Under the pieces are notes generated by a model. It saw nothing but the letters and a program-made list of their open reading frames with translations. It was not told where the DNA came from and did not search any database. Shown one piece after another: positions 22,376 through 36,039 of a stretch of DNA of 64,000 bases; position 1 is the first letter of the stretch, and each line of letters opens with the position of its first letter. Source of the DNA: Ananas comosus (Eukaryota; Streptophyta; Magnoliopsida; Poales; Bromeliaceae); assembly GCF_001540865.1 (NCBI RefSeq), contig NC_033641.1, forward strand, positions 825,139 through 889,138, given 5' to 3'. The position numbers and the translations under genes were made by a program.

Positions 22376-22754
22376 AATCCTCTTCTCTAAAGTTTATTTT
22401 ATTTTTTTTAGTTTTAGTATTAAAAAATATCCAACACGTTCTTTGATTGAGGCATAATTAAACATCCGGCAGCAGATCAAGGGCTCTCCAACGGGGTGTC
22501 GTTGAGGAGCTCCTCACTGAAGTTTTATTTAAGGGGCTTGATTGATTGGTACCCGAGGTAGTCCCATATTTGGACTGTAGTTGCTTCATATTTCTAGTTA
22601 AATTTATGTTTTAAAACAATGAATGAAATGAATAATATGCTATCTTTCTCTCTAAGAAAAAAATAAAAAATTTCCTGTTGTAAGTCCAATGGGCGAGATT
22701 GGTGCAGGGATTGCTACGGGATTGGTTTGAGACTTGGTGGTTTATTTTCAACTC

Positions 22755-23125
22755 CATGTGACGTCCCTAGTAGTCCTACATTGTATGGGAACGAAATTGC
22801 GTGTGAAGATACAAGGACCAAAGACTCTAGTAACAATATTTAGACTTAAGCATTTTATGTCAGTAATTTAAATCCAACAATTTATTAATGCTAATGGTTT
22901 GGGTCGTTACATTTAGTATCAGAACCGATTCGCCGGTCGGAAGTGTGAGATGGGTCTCACATGTGATGCACCGATAGTTCCACATCGTACGGGACTAGAA
23001 TTATGCATGAAAATATAAGGATCTGAAGTTCTAACAATAACAACTAGGCTTAAGCATTTGCAGCCGATGGTTTGAGTCCAACGAATTATTAGTGTTGTTG
23101 GGTCAGATTGTTACACTCCCACCTT
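22755..23125. repeat. Diverged tandem pair of a retroelement-like segment
   Basis: The phrase CTACATTGTATGGGAACGAA...GAAGATACAAGGACC...CTTAAGCATTTTATG near 22777-22860 recurs as CCACATCGTACGGGACTAGA...GAAAATATAAGGATC...CTTAAGCATTTGCAG near 22980-23060. Both are followed by TCCAACRAWTTATTARTG. Such phrases are common in plant LTRs; no coding part is present. Confidence 0.55.
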
Positions 23126-26100
23126 GTGAAGAAAAACAGAACTCCAATCGCAGTACCGATATTTGTCATGTTAACTCACTTAAAAATCATTTTATATCAA
23201 TAACAACCTTTTGATTTATAACTTTATGAATATGGTTTTAAAAATTAGGTGAATTTAGGGCAAGTTTGAGCAAGTTCAAGGTGGGCACTGAGCAGATTTG
23301 GAATAGAGGCCCTCGTGGGTAGGGACGGATTGTAAATCCGTACCCGCCCCGAATCCGTGACGGGTTGAAATCTTCTTCTTCATACCTATCCCGCAACCCT
23401 ATTTACGGCTTTAACGGGCCGGATTAGGGATTAACGGACTCGAGAGATGGATCCAAGACCCGATATGTCCAAACTCTTTCAAATATAGAGGCTCTTTTTA
23501 GGTATGCAATTGGGGCGGTCCGCGGGCCAAACTTTTTTAAATTAGCGCAATATTATCTAAAAAACAAGACAAAAATATACAGACTTTATTTAAACTATAA
23601 ATTATTTTGAGTTTGCTATCCAATATTTCAAAATTTCGATTTTATTACCCAATCTTTTAATTTTTTTGATTTGAGGTGGTTTGCAGGCTTTGACTTCAAA
23701 ATTTGAATTTGTCATTTTTCTTTACAAATTTAGTTAGTATATTCCATGCAATTCTCATAACTGTAAACTCATTAAAGTAAGTAATAGCTTAATGACTAAC
23801 TTAAATCAAATAAATTAAGAGGTTGGGCAGTAAAATCAGAACTTCGTATGTTTTTATCTTAAAAAAATTACTTTTCTCGGCCCAGATTCGGCTCATCCGT
23901 GTTGTTAAATAGAAAAGTTTAAAGCTTCTGATTTGACGGATTGTTACGAAGTTTCGTGGCGTCACGAAACCAAACGTAAAGTCCATTTTGGGGCTTCCTC
24001 TTTTGTAGCAAAACAAAGCTCCGGTATTACGCGAACAACATTACACCCTACAGCAAGACGGAACAGGGTCTTGAATAATTTATTGGTTTTGTCAAGGCCC
24101 ATTATAGCTCAACCTGACCCGACCCGTTTAAAAACATCGCGAATCGGGCCGGACCGGCCGGCATTGGGGCCCGGCCCATTAGCTACCTTTTTTAATCAAC
24201 ATTGCAATTAATGCTTAAACAACTATTGCTCCAAGGAGTTCTAGGAAGGAAAATGATTTAAAATATGGAGAAATATTCAAATTAGAGTAGATTTAGAGTG
24301 CAAATTAAGTATCAAAAATTTAAAAGGATAATCCTTTTGAAATTGTGCTAACATATTCCCGTTGCTAGTATTGCAGATATACTCCTCAAAGTATACGTAT
24401 TCGTCTGTATAATCTGAAGTAAAAATTCACACTCAATCTCACTCGAACGTTGTTATATAGTTTTACTTTTTTTATCTTAAAAAAAAAAAAATCCCATCTC
24501 TAACATTTTATCATCAATACATAGAGGGCCAAAAAGTATTAGTATATTGCAAATCAAATTGTGTACACCTTTTTGTGTGCTCAATGTGTTTCATTTGTTT
24601 TTAATTATTATTTTTAGCTTTGTACTTGGATTTGGTGAGCCACTATTGACCATATATTGTCAAAATCCTTCAACTAATTAATGTAGCTTTTAGACTTTTG
24701 ATTTGTTGGAATCCATGTACAATAAAAAATGGTGAACTTTTTTTTTTTTTTTTTTTTTGGGTTAAAGTGAGCATTAATTCATTGACTTAGTTGACCTTGT
24801 GCTTTGAGACACTTTTATTTTAATGGCCATTGCTTTGTGATTAAGATAGTAAAACATGTTTGGTTCACCTAAACTATATAATATTATTTAATAAAGTATT
24901 GTTTCAGTAATATTACTAGAAAAAAAAAATATTATACTAAAATACTAATTTTTATTTTTACAGCACAATCAAAAATATTAAATATAAGTTTTTGATTTCG
25001 ACGCTCGAAAAACAGTTATGTTTTTAGCTACAATATAAAAGCAGAAGCAGAAGCAAAAACAAAAGTAGATTGAAAAAGATCTTAGAGTCCTTGTTTTGTA
25101 GCATTTATATGTTTATACTCATTAGCGAGTATGTCTTCTGCGCTTTCGAAAGCACGGAGATCTCTTTATTTATAAATTATTTTCGATGATGTGATATCCG
25201 ATTTGACGATCGGCTCCGTTAAATATGATTTACACTATTAGAATCATTTAGAAACCAAATTTTATAAATTTTCGACATATCTATCAAATAATCAAAGGGT
25301 CTCAAAAATAACTATTTTAACAGTCAATCTAACACGTTTGTAAGTTCAACAGTATAGAAAAATTCAAATTATATTGAAACTTTAATAAAAAATTTTATTT
25401 AATATCAAGAGTAAGAACAATACTCTCGATTTAAAATTTAAATTTTTTATTATTATTTTTTATCAGATTTTTATTTTTAGTCGTTCATTTTGAGGCTTTT
25501 CGTTCACTAGACAAATGAAATGAAAAAATTATAAAATTTAGTCTTTATATAGTTCTAATAGAGTAATTTATACCTGACAAAGCCGATTGTCGAATTCGAT
25601 ATCCCAATATCGAAAACAATATAGGAGCTTAACTGACTCATTAACTATATATTATTAATTTATTATTTACTTTTTTTTTTGTTAAAGATAATAAAACTTT
25701 TTGTGCTTAGTGTTTTGTTTAAAGTGACACAATGCACTTTGTTGGTGCCTTTTGCTTTTCCAAACCACAATTTTTAAAAGAGTAATAATAATAAATTAAA
25801 CCTACTTTTTGATACGAGACCATTTCCACATTGACTCGTTGACCGTTGACTCGTTAAATTATTTTCTCTTATCAAGTAAGGAAATTGCGTTCAAACTTAA
25901 TTTATTCTTTTTTTAATATTATTTTATTTATAATTAATTTAAAAGATAATCGCATAGACACCCTCCTAAACTTTAAAATTTTGGTAAAATGCCCACAGAC
26001 CGTCTAAATCACCCTCTTTGGATAATATATGAATTAACAACATATACTAATTTCGAATATCCAAGTCAGATTTCGAATCGGAATCTGAACCCGAATCCGA

Positions 26101-26842
26101 AATATTCTTATATATCTATATTTGAATTCGAATTCGAAAATACTGTAAATACAACATCCTAATTTGAATCCCGAATTCGATCGGATGCATAATTTTGAGA
26201 TCCTATGCGCATCTGATCAAATCCTAAGCCCTAAACCCTAAATCGAATCCGGTGTCGGATTCGATCGGAGCTTATCCTAACCACTTTCACACCTAGATGA
26301 GAACACAAACTAGCAAAGTACACAAAAAAAAAAAGAAAAAGAGTTCCACATGGGGAGAATTTAGCACCCATGACTTTTGAGAAATACATGATACAAAATA
26401 TATATGAAAGAGTAAGGAAAGAATCCTAAATTTGACCTTTTGAAAAAGAAAAAATATAAAAGTTGACTTGGACTGGTAAAAGTTTGACCACAAGAGAGAG
26501 AGAGTGAGAATGTTTGACTTTTTATATATTTTAAACACCATGTAAATAGCAAACTAGGGTTTAGCTGACTCAACAACTGTATTATTCTGCAGTAGAGTAT
26601 TATACGTATAAACATTTATAAGAAATATAAAATGTTAGAATATGTATTTACACATCTAATAAGAAAACCTAGTTTGCTATTTACACAAGATATATGAATA
26701 TTTACACAAATATATATACAAGTTTTAATCTAAGATTCTTTTCAAGTAGAGAGGCTACAAAGATATGAAAATATTCACAAAACCTAAGCTAAACTACTCA
26801 TCATCTATTAAATTTTTCTTATGCGAAATTTTTACATCGGGT

Positions 26843-29800
26843 TCACGAATACGACCGGATCGATCGAAAGCTCTCGAACCGGTACCCCTTGAAGAAGCTG
26901 GCGAAAAGAAAAGCGGCGAAACTCAGTGCAGCAGGGGGCTTGTTGCTGCTGCTACTGAAAGGGTTGTGTTTGATCCTCAGGATTTTGTGGCCGACTCTCT
27001 CGCGTATCGACTCGATCGTCTTGGCGTCGATGGGGTTACCGGCGTTCTCGGTGAGGTAGAATGTGTCGAGCGCTTCCCCGCCCCGCGTCGATATGTTGGC
27101 TCTCCGAATCGTCAAGCCGCTCTCGCGGAACACCCTCGTGATCTCCGATAGTAGCCCGACCCGGTCCTCGGTCCTCACCTCCAATTCCAATCCCTATGAA
27201 CACACAACAAAAACAAAATTTGTCACTTTCGAGGTCTGTCGGTAATGTAGGTCATAAGAGGGACCTCGATGCAATTTCATGCGATAAAGTGATATTTTGG
27301 GGATACAGCAAGTCACAAAAGAGGATTCTAGGGCACGGCATTTCGACTCTTTACCTCCGATGTCCTTCGCTCGATGGCGGCCTCGAGGCATTGGATCAAG
27401 CGTTGCCTCTCGGCCTCCGATCGTAGCGGTAGCCCATCGACATGTCGTATATAGTATTCCTGCAACCAAATAAGACACTTACTTGCGAATATGTTTCCGT
27501 TTCGTGCGAAATAGGGTTTTAGAGAAATGTTATGGAGATTTTTTTATACCTGGTAGGCTTCTTCCGTTCCCGAGTCAACCGTGCCGTGATACACGACGTA
27601 GTCCATGTCGGTGAGCGTGCAAACCGTGTCGAAAAGAAGCTTGGGCCGATCCTTCGATCGGATGATCACCACTGTGTAGTCCTTCTCGGGGCAATCCATC
27701 ACCGCAACGTTCGTCCTCGAGCTCTCGCTCCCGCCCTCGAACCTCTTTCTCGCGTAGTCCCGATCGTCGAACATCATTTGGTGGAGCCTCCTCTCCTTGT
27801 GCGTCCCCCCCCTCGAGACCACGGTTTTCGCGGCATGCGACTCGTAGTTGCCACCGCTCCCCTTGAGGATGTTGCATAGGCTATTCTTGATCACGGCGAC
27901 CCGCGCCTGGTCCTCGACTGCTAGACCAGTTGGATCGTCAGTGACCTGCACGACGGCCGCAACGCGGTTGCTGTGGGTCCAAACCTCGGCGCTCACGACG
28001 CTGCAATTGAGGTTGTTGAGCACCGCGCATATCTCCGAGAGGAGGCCGGGCCGGTCAGGGCCGACGAGCTCGATCGACGTACAATCCTTCGAGCTCGAGG
28101 GGACTATGCCGACCGAGTTTCGGAATTTCGGGAAGAAGCATTCGTCCGACTCGAGGGTCTACGCAAATACGACCCAAAAAAACATTTTTCGTAAGCGAAT
28201 CATATACAAACATGACAAGATAAGTCGACACAACTTCGATGCAAGCGTCGTATATTATAATTGAGCATGGTTCTGAGTTCAAATCCCGCCAAGTACGAAT
28301 AAATAAATAAATAAACATATCGAGAAAATTACGGTTTGGATGTAGGAGATGATCTTCTTATCGAGAATTTTGTTGCCGTCGCAGTCGATCACGTTGAACA
28401 CTAAAACAATCAAAAGAAGTGAGAAATTTGTGAGTACGAAATCTCGATAACAAAAATTTGAATTATTTTTTTTTCAAATTTTTTTTGAATTTAGTTCGAG
28501 TTTTTTCGAAATTTTACCATCCATAAACCAGCTCCCATCAGAAGAAATATAAGCTTTGGTGATCACAAGATTAAGATCAGCAATCACTTGCACAACCTCA
28601 AGGAGAGTCCCATGCTTATTTACACTATCAACCTGATTCAAAAATTTTAAAAAATTTTAAAAAATTAATGAACTTCAAAATTTTGCAACAAATGTGAGAA
28701 TTTGAATGTTTGGTGTAGTGTATATATTGCCAAAAAATTGGAAAAAAATGATGAACAAGGTTAAATTTACCCGAATCACCGTCGCGGTGTCGCAAGCATC
28801 ATTATCTATCACAACCCTAATGCAAAAAAAAAGGAAAAAATAAATGGTTAGTGAAGGATAATTATGTATATGATGATTATCTAAGAGGGAATTAACTCAT
28901 CAATTTATTATTAAATAAAAATATTTCTAACAGTATATTCTTAATTTAGAAAAGATACAAGAAAAATACAAAAAAAAAAGAATGTAACTTAATTTAGAAA
29001 TATTTTTATTTACTAATAAATTGATGAGTTAATTCCCTCTTAGATAATCATCATATACATAATTATCCTTCACTAACCATTTATTTTTTCCTTTTTTTTT
29101 GCATTAGGGTTGTGATAGATAATGATGCTTGCGACACCGCGACGGTGATTCGGGTAAATTTAACCTTGTTCATCATTTTTTTCCATTTTTTTAGCAATAT
29201 ATACACTACACCAANTTTGAAGTAAAAAAATTTGCTTTAAATAAACACAAATCTCAAAACCAAAAGCACCAAAACATAACATGGGTATTAAAAAGAAAAC
29301 AAAAAAAGGTAAAATAAAAAGAATTAATTAAAACAACAAAAATCTCAAATCAAACTACAAAAAAAGAAAAAAAAAATCGAAAAAACAAAACACACAAAGA
29401 AAAAGATAAAAATCTAAAATCCAAACAACTCCTAAATTGGAAAAAAAAAAAAACCAAAATCAAACTATAAAAAATACCACCCAAAAAGTAATAAACCAAA
29501 AATCCAATTAATACTAAAATTAAATTAAAATAACAAAAAACCCAAATCATACTACAAAAAAAACCAACCCCCCAAAAAATATAACAATCCAAAAAAATCT
29601 AAATAACACCAAAATTAAAAAAATAAAAAACCCAAATTAAACTACAAAAAATGCCCCGTAATAATCCACAAAAAAAAACCACAATTAAACCAACAAAAAA
29701 CCCAAATAAAACTAAAAAAAATGTCCCTAAAAAACCCAAAAAAAAAAAGATTAACATTCCAAAAATCCAACTAACACTAAAATTAAATTAAAACAACAAA

Positions 29801-30162
29801 GAACCCTAATTTCAAACTAGAAAAAAAATACCCCCAAAAACACCCAAAAAAAGATAGAGAATCTAACATCCAACTAACACTAAAATTAGAACAACAAAAA
29901 AACCAAATCATACTACAAAAAAAAAAAAAAAACCAAAAAACCCAAAAAATATATTAACAATCCAAAAAAAATCCAACTAACACCAAAATTAAAACAACAA
30001 AAACCCTAATCAAGCTACAAAATATTACACCCCCCGAAAAAAAATAAAAAAACTAAAAAAACTAAAAAAAACTAAAAAAAAAAATTACCTTGGTGGGTTC
30101 ATCTTCCTTATGAGCTTAGAATATTCATCATCATCCACTTCTCCAACTGTTGAGCTCCCCAT
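26843..30162 (-). CDS. ACT-domain-repeat (ACR) protein, seven exons, 455 aa, complete
   Basis: Exons 30162-30089, 28816-28771, 28632-28518, 28400-28333, 28158-27550, 27459-27355 and 27193-26843 splice with GT-AG introns and no frame break. Four ACT domains follow in order: about residues 26-101, 128-200 ([19 protein letters not shown]), 262-320 ([20 protein letters not shown]) and 342-415 ([20 protein letters not shown]). The N-terminus is a short acidic leader ending [10 protein letters not shown]. The C-terminus, Phe/Arg-rich and ending FRSIRSYS, is the usual ACR tail. ACT domains bind amino acids or other small ligands; plant ACR proteins are proposed amino-acid sensors or regulators like bacterial GlnD but lack its catalytic domains. 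Length fits the family (about 410-480 aa). Exon 2 has an inverted duplicate next to it in intron 1. I did not assign an ACR number. Confidence 0.92.
28710..29214. repeat. Large inverted repeat containing ACR exon 2
   Basis: Arms 28710-28930 and 28994-29214 (221 bp each) are reverse complements with only a few mismatches and no net length change; the spacer is 63 bp. The left arm holds the real exon 2 with its splice sites; the right arm holds the same exon and splice sites on the opposite strand. A single N at 29215 touches the outer end of the right arm. Confidence 0.93.
29220..30080. repeat. A/C-rich low-complexity intron 1 sequence
   Basis: On the plus strand this is almost free of G, with recurrent CCAAATCATACTACAAAAAA, CCAACTAACACTAAAATTA and AACAACAAAAAACC phrases. 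It is therefore an array of diverged 60-90 bp units forming most of ACR intron 1 (T/G-rich on the coding strand). Confidence 0.7.
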
Positions 30163-30214
30163 CTCCTCCCCAACACCACCAAAAATTAAACTAAAAATTA
30201 AAAAAACCCAACTT

Positions 30215-30248
<34 letters not shown>

Positions 30249-30300
30249 TGTTAATGTTATGAATTGTTATGAATTGTGTGTGTGTGTGTGTAATTGTGTG
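30215..30300. repeat. GA and GT microsatellites upstream of the ACR start codon
   Basis: (GA)n at about 30215-30245 and (GT)n at about 30276-30292, 50-130 bp before the ATG, so probably in the 5' leader. Confidence 0.9.
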
Positions 30301-32384
30301 TATGCGTTTTGAAGAGGAAACAGGGGAGTATAAAAAGCAGGGCCTTTTGGGAACGGCTCTTGGAATTTCTAATTAATTAAATTAAATTTAATTTAATTTA
30401 ATTTAATTTTAATTACCATTTTTTGTTTTTATTATTAATAATTTTTTAATATTTTAATATGGGGGGTTTATTTTTGGTATTTTTATTTTATTTATTTCCA
30501 AATAGATAGATTACGTTTCCCACCACCCACCCACCCGCGTGGTGACGTGTCAGACTCCCATTGGTTCTGGGTTCTCTCTTCGGTGGGAGAGTGATATTTC
30601 CACTCCGCTGATATTTATTGCGCTGCGATTTGGAATTGGTAAAATTGCATGAAGAACCCTGCACTATGGAACAATTTGAACTTCCTATAAAAAAATGTTT
30701 TATTTTCACCTATTTTAATTTAATTTAAGTTTTTTCAGGTAGTTGATTTTTTTTTTTTTAAACAAGGGTCAGAAATTTATTATATGATGAATAATTTATT
30801 TATACTTATTTATAAGAGTTATAAAAAATTAGAAAGAAATAGAAAAAAAGAGCTTACATAAAAAAAAAGTAAATTAAGAAAAAAAACCATAAAAATATTG
30901 CTGTCAAATATAATAAAATTTATAATTCAATTCATTAAAAAATAAAAAATAATTAAAAATAGTGAAGCATCCTGTTAAGGACAGTTCTTTTCTACAAAAA
31001 AAAAAAAAAAAATCATATTCGAACCGGCTAGACTGTAATCCAGTGCTCAAACTAGTTTGATTCAACCAACGAAATCGGACCGACTCAAAACTCACTTTGA
31101 CTAGTTCAGTTAAATAATCCGGCTCTATATTACAAAGATCTTTATATTTTAATAATAATTCAAAAATATGTATTAGTTTTTTAATATTCTATACTTTAAA
31201 TTCTTTAAATTATCTATAAATAATAATTTAAGAATAATATGGAACACTATACTTATATATATTTTTTAGTTATATATATATATATATATGTAGTATAAAA
31301 ACAAATTAAATATATATAATATCATACTGATGTTGAATCATTGGTCAAACCAATAACTTGTGACCTGACTTTTCGAAGCGTAAAAGGTTCTAAATTTTAA
31401 AACACAAACTAAAGAATAAAAGTCAAGAGTCTATCTCAAAATCTTCTATAGCTGAGGGGTCTCAATGCTATTTCACCTAGGTACAGGGGGGAGGAATGAG
31501 TTGGGGTGAGAATATCAGAGATTCGGGCCCGGGCCCGAATCGCGGGTGAGAAGGTTCCGGTTCCCGGTTCTCCCACACGTGGTCGCACCGGTCGAACCGA
31601 ACCGAACCACCTCATACAGTTTAGACGCTACGGTGGACCCGGTCCGACCGGTGCCGGTTTTTTCGGGGGCAAACCGGGCCGACACCGGACCGGGTGTCCA
31701 CTTCATGTTGGAGTGTTGGACTCATGACCCACCCAAACACTTCTATAAATTCTTTTTTTAAAAAAAAAATTATTTTTTTGGTAAAAATGCATGGAGACCC
31801 CTCAATTATAGGCGATTCTGAAACATCCCCCTCAGTGGCTACTTTGTATATTCGATTTTTTGTTTTCTTTCATAGTTGACCTATTTTTCTAAATTGAAGT
31901 GTTAAATGTAACAGCAAAATTTGTAATTTAATTGCAGAGAAGTAACGTGGAAACAATAGAATTATAAATGTAGAGATGTTGTTATTTTGTATGGATAAGA
32001 CGTGTTCAGAAATTAACTCATAAAATAATAAACTAAAAATATACATAATTTGTCTGAACTATGGATCATTTTGAATCAGCTACTCAATTTTTCGAAATTC
32101 TAATTTTGTTGTCCAATTTTTTAATTCATTTAATTTGAATCAGTCAACGATGCTTTGATTTTAAAATTCAAATGTATTATTTATCTTTACAGATTAGTTA
32201 GTATATTTCATTCAATTATTCTTGCAACTATAAATTCTTTTATAAAAATTAGCTTAAATTTTTGAAGTCAAATTTTAGCGTCCTCAACGACTAATATGTT
32301 TAAGTAGAGGTATAGCATGCAAATCGCAATATCCGGATAGTATAGGGACTGTTTACACATTTTCACCTGTTATTTTTAGGAATA

Positions 32385-33588
32385 ATTTCATAGATGCCCT
32401 TCTAGAAACTATTAATTTCATCAATACCCTTCTAAAATTGATAATATCACCAATACCCTCCAAATATGTAAAAATTATCATAAATGCCCTCTATTAGTTT
32501 AGATCCGTTAGGTCCCATTTGAAACGGAGTTAAATTTTTAAAATACCATTTTTACCCTTTATCTCTTATTAATACTTAATAATAAAAATACTAATAGGTA
32601 TTTTAAGATAATTTTGTAAATCTAAATTTGAGTATTTAATATATACATATTAAATTAAATCATTAATATATATTAATTATTAAAAAATATATAAAAATTA
32701 TATTTTATATATAGTATGTTTTTATCTAATTTTGGTTTTGTTTTTAGTTTCGGATTTCGGTTCAAGTTCAGTTTAAATATAGACCAAATGCATAACTGAA
32801 TTTACATACGATGGGATTTTATTTTTTGATATCTATAACTGAAACTATTCCTATTCAGCATTGATTAAGCTTACCTCATTTTAAATCGAGTTAGATAAAA
32901 TTGCGTATCTTTATCAATTTATATTCCTAATTAGTAATAGTAATTTTGAAATAAATTATAGATTTTATTTTTTTCCTATTTAAGCAAAAGTAAATCACAT
33001 AACTATATGCATGAATTATTCTGTCGATTGAAACAAAAATAGAGTTTTTGTTCGAAAGCTAAAATATATTATGTTTCAGTTTTTTAATGCATTTAATGCA
33101 GATAAAATTATCGAGAATAATTTTGATTAAAAAAAATTTTAACTTTCAAAATTAAAGAAAGATCAGATAATTTTTTAACATTATTTTCATTTAAATTTTT
33201 ATATATAATTATTTATTCGATAAAATATAAATAGAGCGACTAGATTTGGTGAAATTATCAAAAAAAAAACTAAAAAATTCTCATTTTTTTCATACACTAA
33301 AATGGATATCAACTAAAAAAATAAAGTTGAGGGAGCAGTTTCAAAATGGCATAAGTTGAGGGGATCTCCATACATTTTTTCTTAAAAGAACCTTGAGGGT
33401 AAATGAGTCATTTTAAAAGTTAACCCATCTTTAACCCTTTAATAACTATGGTAAAACTAACTTAACTAACAGTAAGGGTATTGATGATAATTTTCTGTAT
33501 TTACAGGGGTATATGTGATATTTTAAATTTTAGAGGGACATCTATGATATTTTAGACTTTGAGAGGGGTATCCATGAAATTGCCCCTT
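32385..33588. mobile_element. Foldback-type element with long inverted ends
   Basis: The left end reads AATTTCATAGATGCCCTTCT with further ATCAATACCCTTCTAAAATT phrases. The right end is the inverse, ending GAGAGGGGTATCCATGAAAT. Both ends are built of short iterated (A)TACCCYTC units separated by TTTCATNNAT-like spacers, so they pair over about 120 bp imperfectly. The interior is AT-rich and non-coding. Confidence 0.6.
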
Positions 33589-36039
33589 TTTTTTATATGA
33601 AAATAATAGTGGATAATATATTATGGATATATTGATAATATATTATTATATAATTAATATCTCAAATTATTCCCTTCTATAATAGAATTATATGTCATAT
33701 ATGTTGCAAAATTTGGTAGCAAATTTTATCTCAAATATATGGGGGCAAAAAATATGTTAATTGTTACATTTGCTTCTATAATTGATTTATTGAATAATAA
33801 ATTTAGGATAGGGATTAATTTATTAAATTTTCCTTCATGCATATCCAAAAGTAAAGCTAATTTAATCAAAGAGTGTTGTTATGTGTAATTATTTCCATAA
33901 CTGAAATTTTTATAGATTTGGAAACCATATATGAAATTTAATGCAATTAAGATAATGGATTAACTCTAGGAATTAAGGTAACTGGGCAATTAATTAGAGG
34001 AAATAAAAACAAATATGTTAAGATAGATTTAAAATTGAGTGGATAAATAAGGAGATTTAGTGACATATATAGAAAAAAATAAAATTAAAAAACAAAAATT
34101 AGACCTAACAATTTGAGAGATTCAATATTTGTGTTGAACACAAATGGTTATGGTAATTAATCTCAAATTTATAGTATCTTTATTTAATTTGTGGAATTAA
34201 TAATTGAAGATTCATCCAAAAAAAATTAAAAGGAGATTAATGAAGAATTGTTACCATTTTGTAGAGGTGATAATTAGGGATGTAGAATTTAGAATTTTTA
34301 GAGTTTTCTTTTTTTTTGTGGCTTAAGGAAAAATAATAATAATTTCTGAGAGAATTATACGTAGAATAACTGCTTCTAAAATAATTTCTCTACTGTCCTC
34401 GAAAAGTTTTGAAAAAATAGTTTTCCGGGAAAACGTCCTTTTCCACTGTTTTTGTTTTATCGGATTAAAAATTTGAAAAATGAAAACACTAGTAATTTAT
34501 AAAATATAGAAATTATTTTCAAAAAATAAAAAAAAACTATCTTTTTTTGAGAAAACAAACTTATTTTCTAGGTTATTTTTTGAGAAATCAAACACCCCCT
34601 AAAATAAGTTTTGAAACTTTTGCTTTTATTGGAGGAAAAAAAAATGTCAGTGAGATTTGCACCAAAAATCTACTAGTACTTCTTCAAACAGTTGTATTCG
34701 ATCAAAATTTTGTAGAAAACTTTATATGTGAAAAAAAAAAAATTGTCGGTGAGATTTGCACGAAAGGAGATCTGTTAGTGCTTTTTTGAACAGTTTTATT
34801 CTAATAAAACTTTTGTATAAAGCTTTTTATAGAAAAGTTGGATTTTAACTGCATAATGTGAAAACCACAAGTGCTTATTAATTAGAATATTAGAACCTTC
34901 CAATATTAATATTTTTTTGTTTATCGAAGTTAACTATAATTTTCCACAACAATAGATCAGCCCTAAAACTTTTGTTTATCAATCACTTGGAGAAACTTCA
35001 TTTTCGAAGCCACGCCGAAGAAAAACACTTTTGAAAAAGAATTATTCAAATTGGAATTTTCAAAGAATTTTCATTTAGTGTTCACCCCACATTAATTAAA
35101 CACTATTTTCTCTCTTTTTTTAATTTTATATTTCTTTCTTTTTTCTTTGGCATACCTCAAAGTGAGCTATTTTTTCTAAGTCCAAGATTCACATAAATTT
35201 CAATTTTGTGTTTTCAAACCCACAAAAAAAATGTCAAAAACAAGAATTTATATATGGCATTACATGTATGAATATATGATCTATCAAGCATCAACCTTAA
35301 TTTGTCATAAAATATGACTTTTAGGGCCATTAAATGTCCCTTTTTTCAAATTTTGATTTGTTTTCAAACCATGTATTTAATTAATGAAAAGCTCATGCAA
35401 TGCTTCTTTTCTCTTCTTGATTGTTACTTGGTGAAATTGATAGACTATTAATGTTTCTGAATCTCCGGCATAATCTAGAACGAAGATAAGAGCAGAAACA
35501 TATATAAAAAAAAGAAGGAAATTTTTTTTTTTTTTCACACTGCAGAAGCTAGCTTTTTTAAAAGTGTTGTTTGAAAAAGCTATATAATTTTTTGGCTAAT
35601 AAAATCGTCCGTACAAGCACTACTATATATGTTGAATATAAAAAATATAAAAAACACCATTTTATACCAGCTTAGATTTATGAAGAAAAATATTATTTTG
35701 TATAATTTAAGGCTTTTGTTTTTAAGATCCATATTAGAACTCATTTGAGCATCCTACTCTTGGGGGAAAAAAGAAAAAAAGAAATAAAAACTTCTGAATT
35801 GTATTTGTAAAAACACCTAACTTTTATTATTTTATAATTAAAGCTGTTTCGAAATCCTAGTTAAAGAGAGAATAAAATAACTAATAAAAAAGAATCAAGG
35901 CACCCTTGAAATATATATAGAGAGAGAGAGAGAGAGAGTGTTGAGTTAGAATGCTGTCGATAGCAAACAGACTCTATTGTTAACCATTTATTTTCGATGA
36001 TTGAGCCTCCTTCTTGTATAATTTTTTGTCATTGTTTTT

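Larger units (their letters stand above)
20800..26842. other. Long intergenic tract, no gene seen
   Basis: AT-rich with repeat copies listed separately. Short islands of higher GC (about 23320-23400 and 24100-24180) are CCGACCCG/GGGCCGG-rich phrases typical of old MITEs; the first resembles the outer part of the 20009-20776 element. No exon with splice signals and no RNA gene was found. Confidence 0.5.

Noticed and set aside
26765..28264. Plus-strand open frames opposite ACR exons 5-7
   Set aside because: Antisense to ACT domains; no independent domain, start context or splice signals.
29040..29170. A plus-strand exon with perfect splice-like ends
   Set aside because: It is the inverted copy of ACR exon 2; no other plus-strand exon accompanies it.
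31506..31727. GC-rich open frames around GGGCCCGGGCCC
   Set aside because: The sequence is an imperfect palindrome of CCGGTTC/GAACCGG phrases typical of an old MITE; both strands translate equally well.
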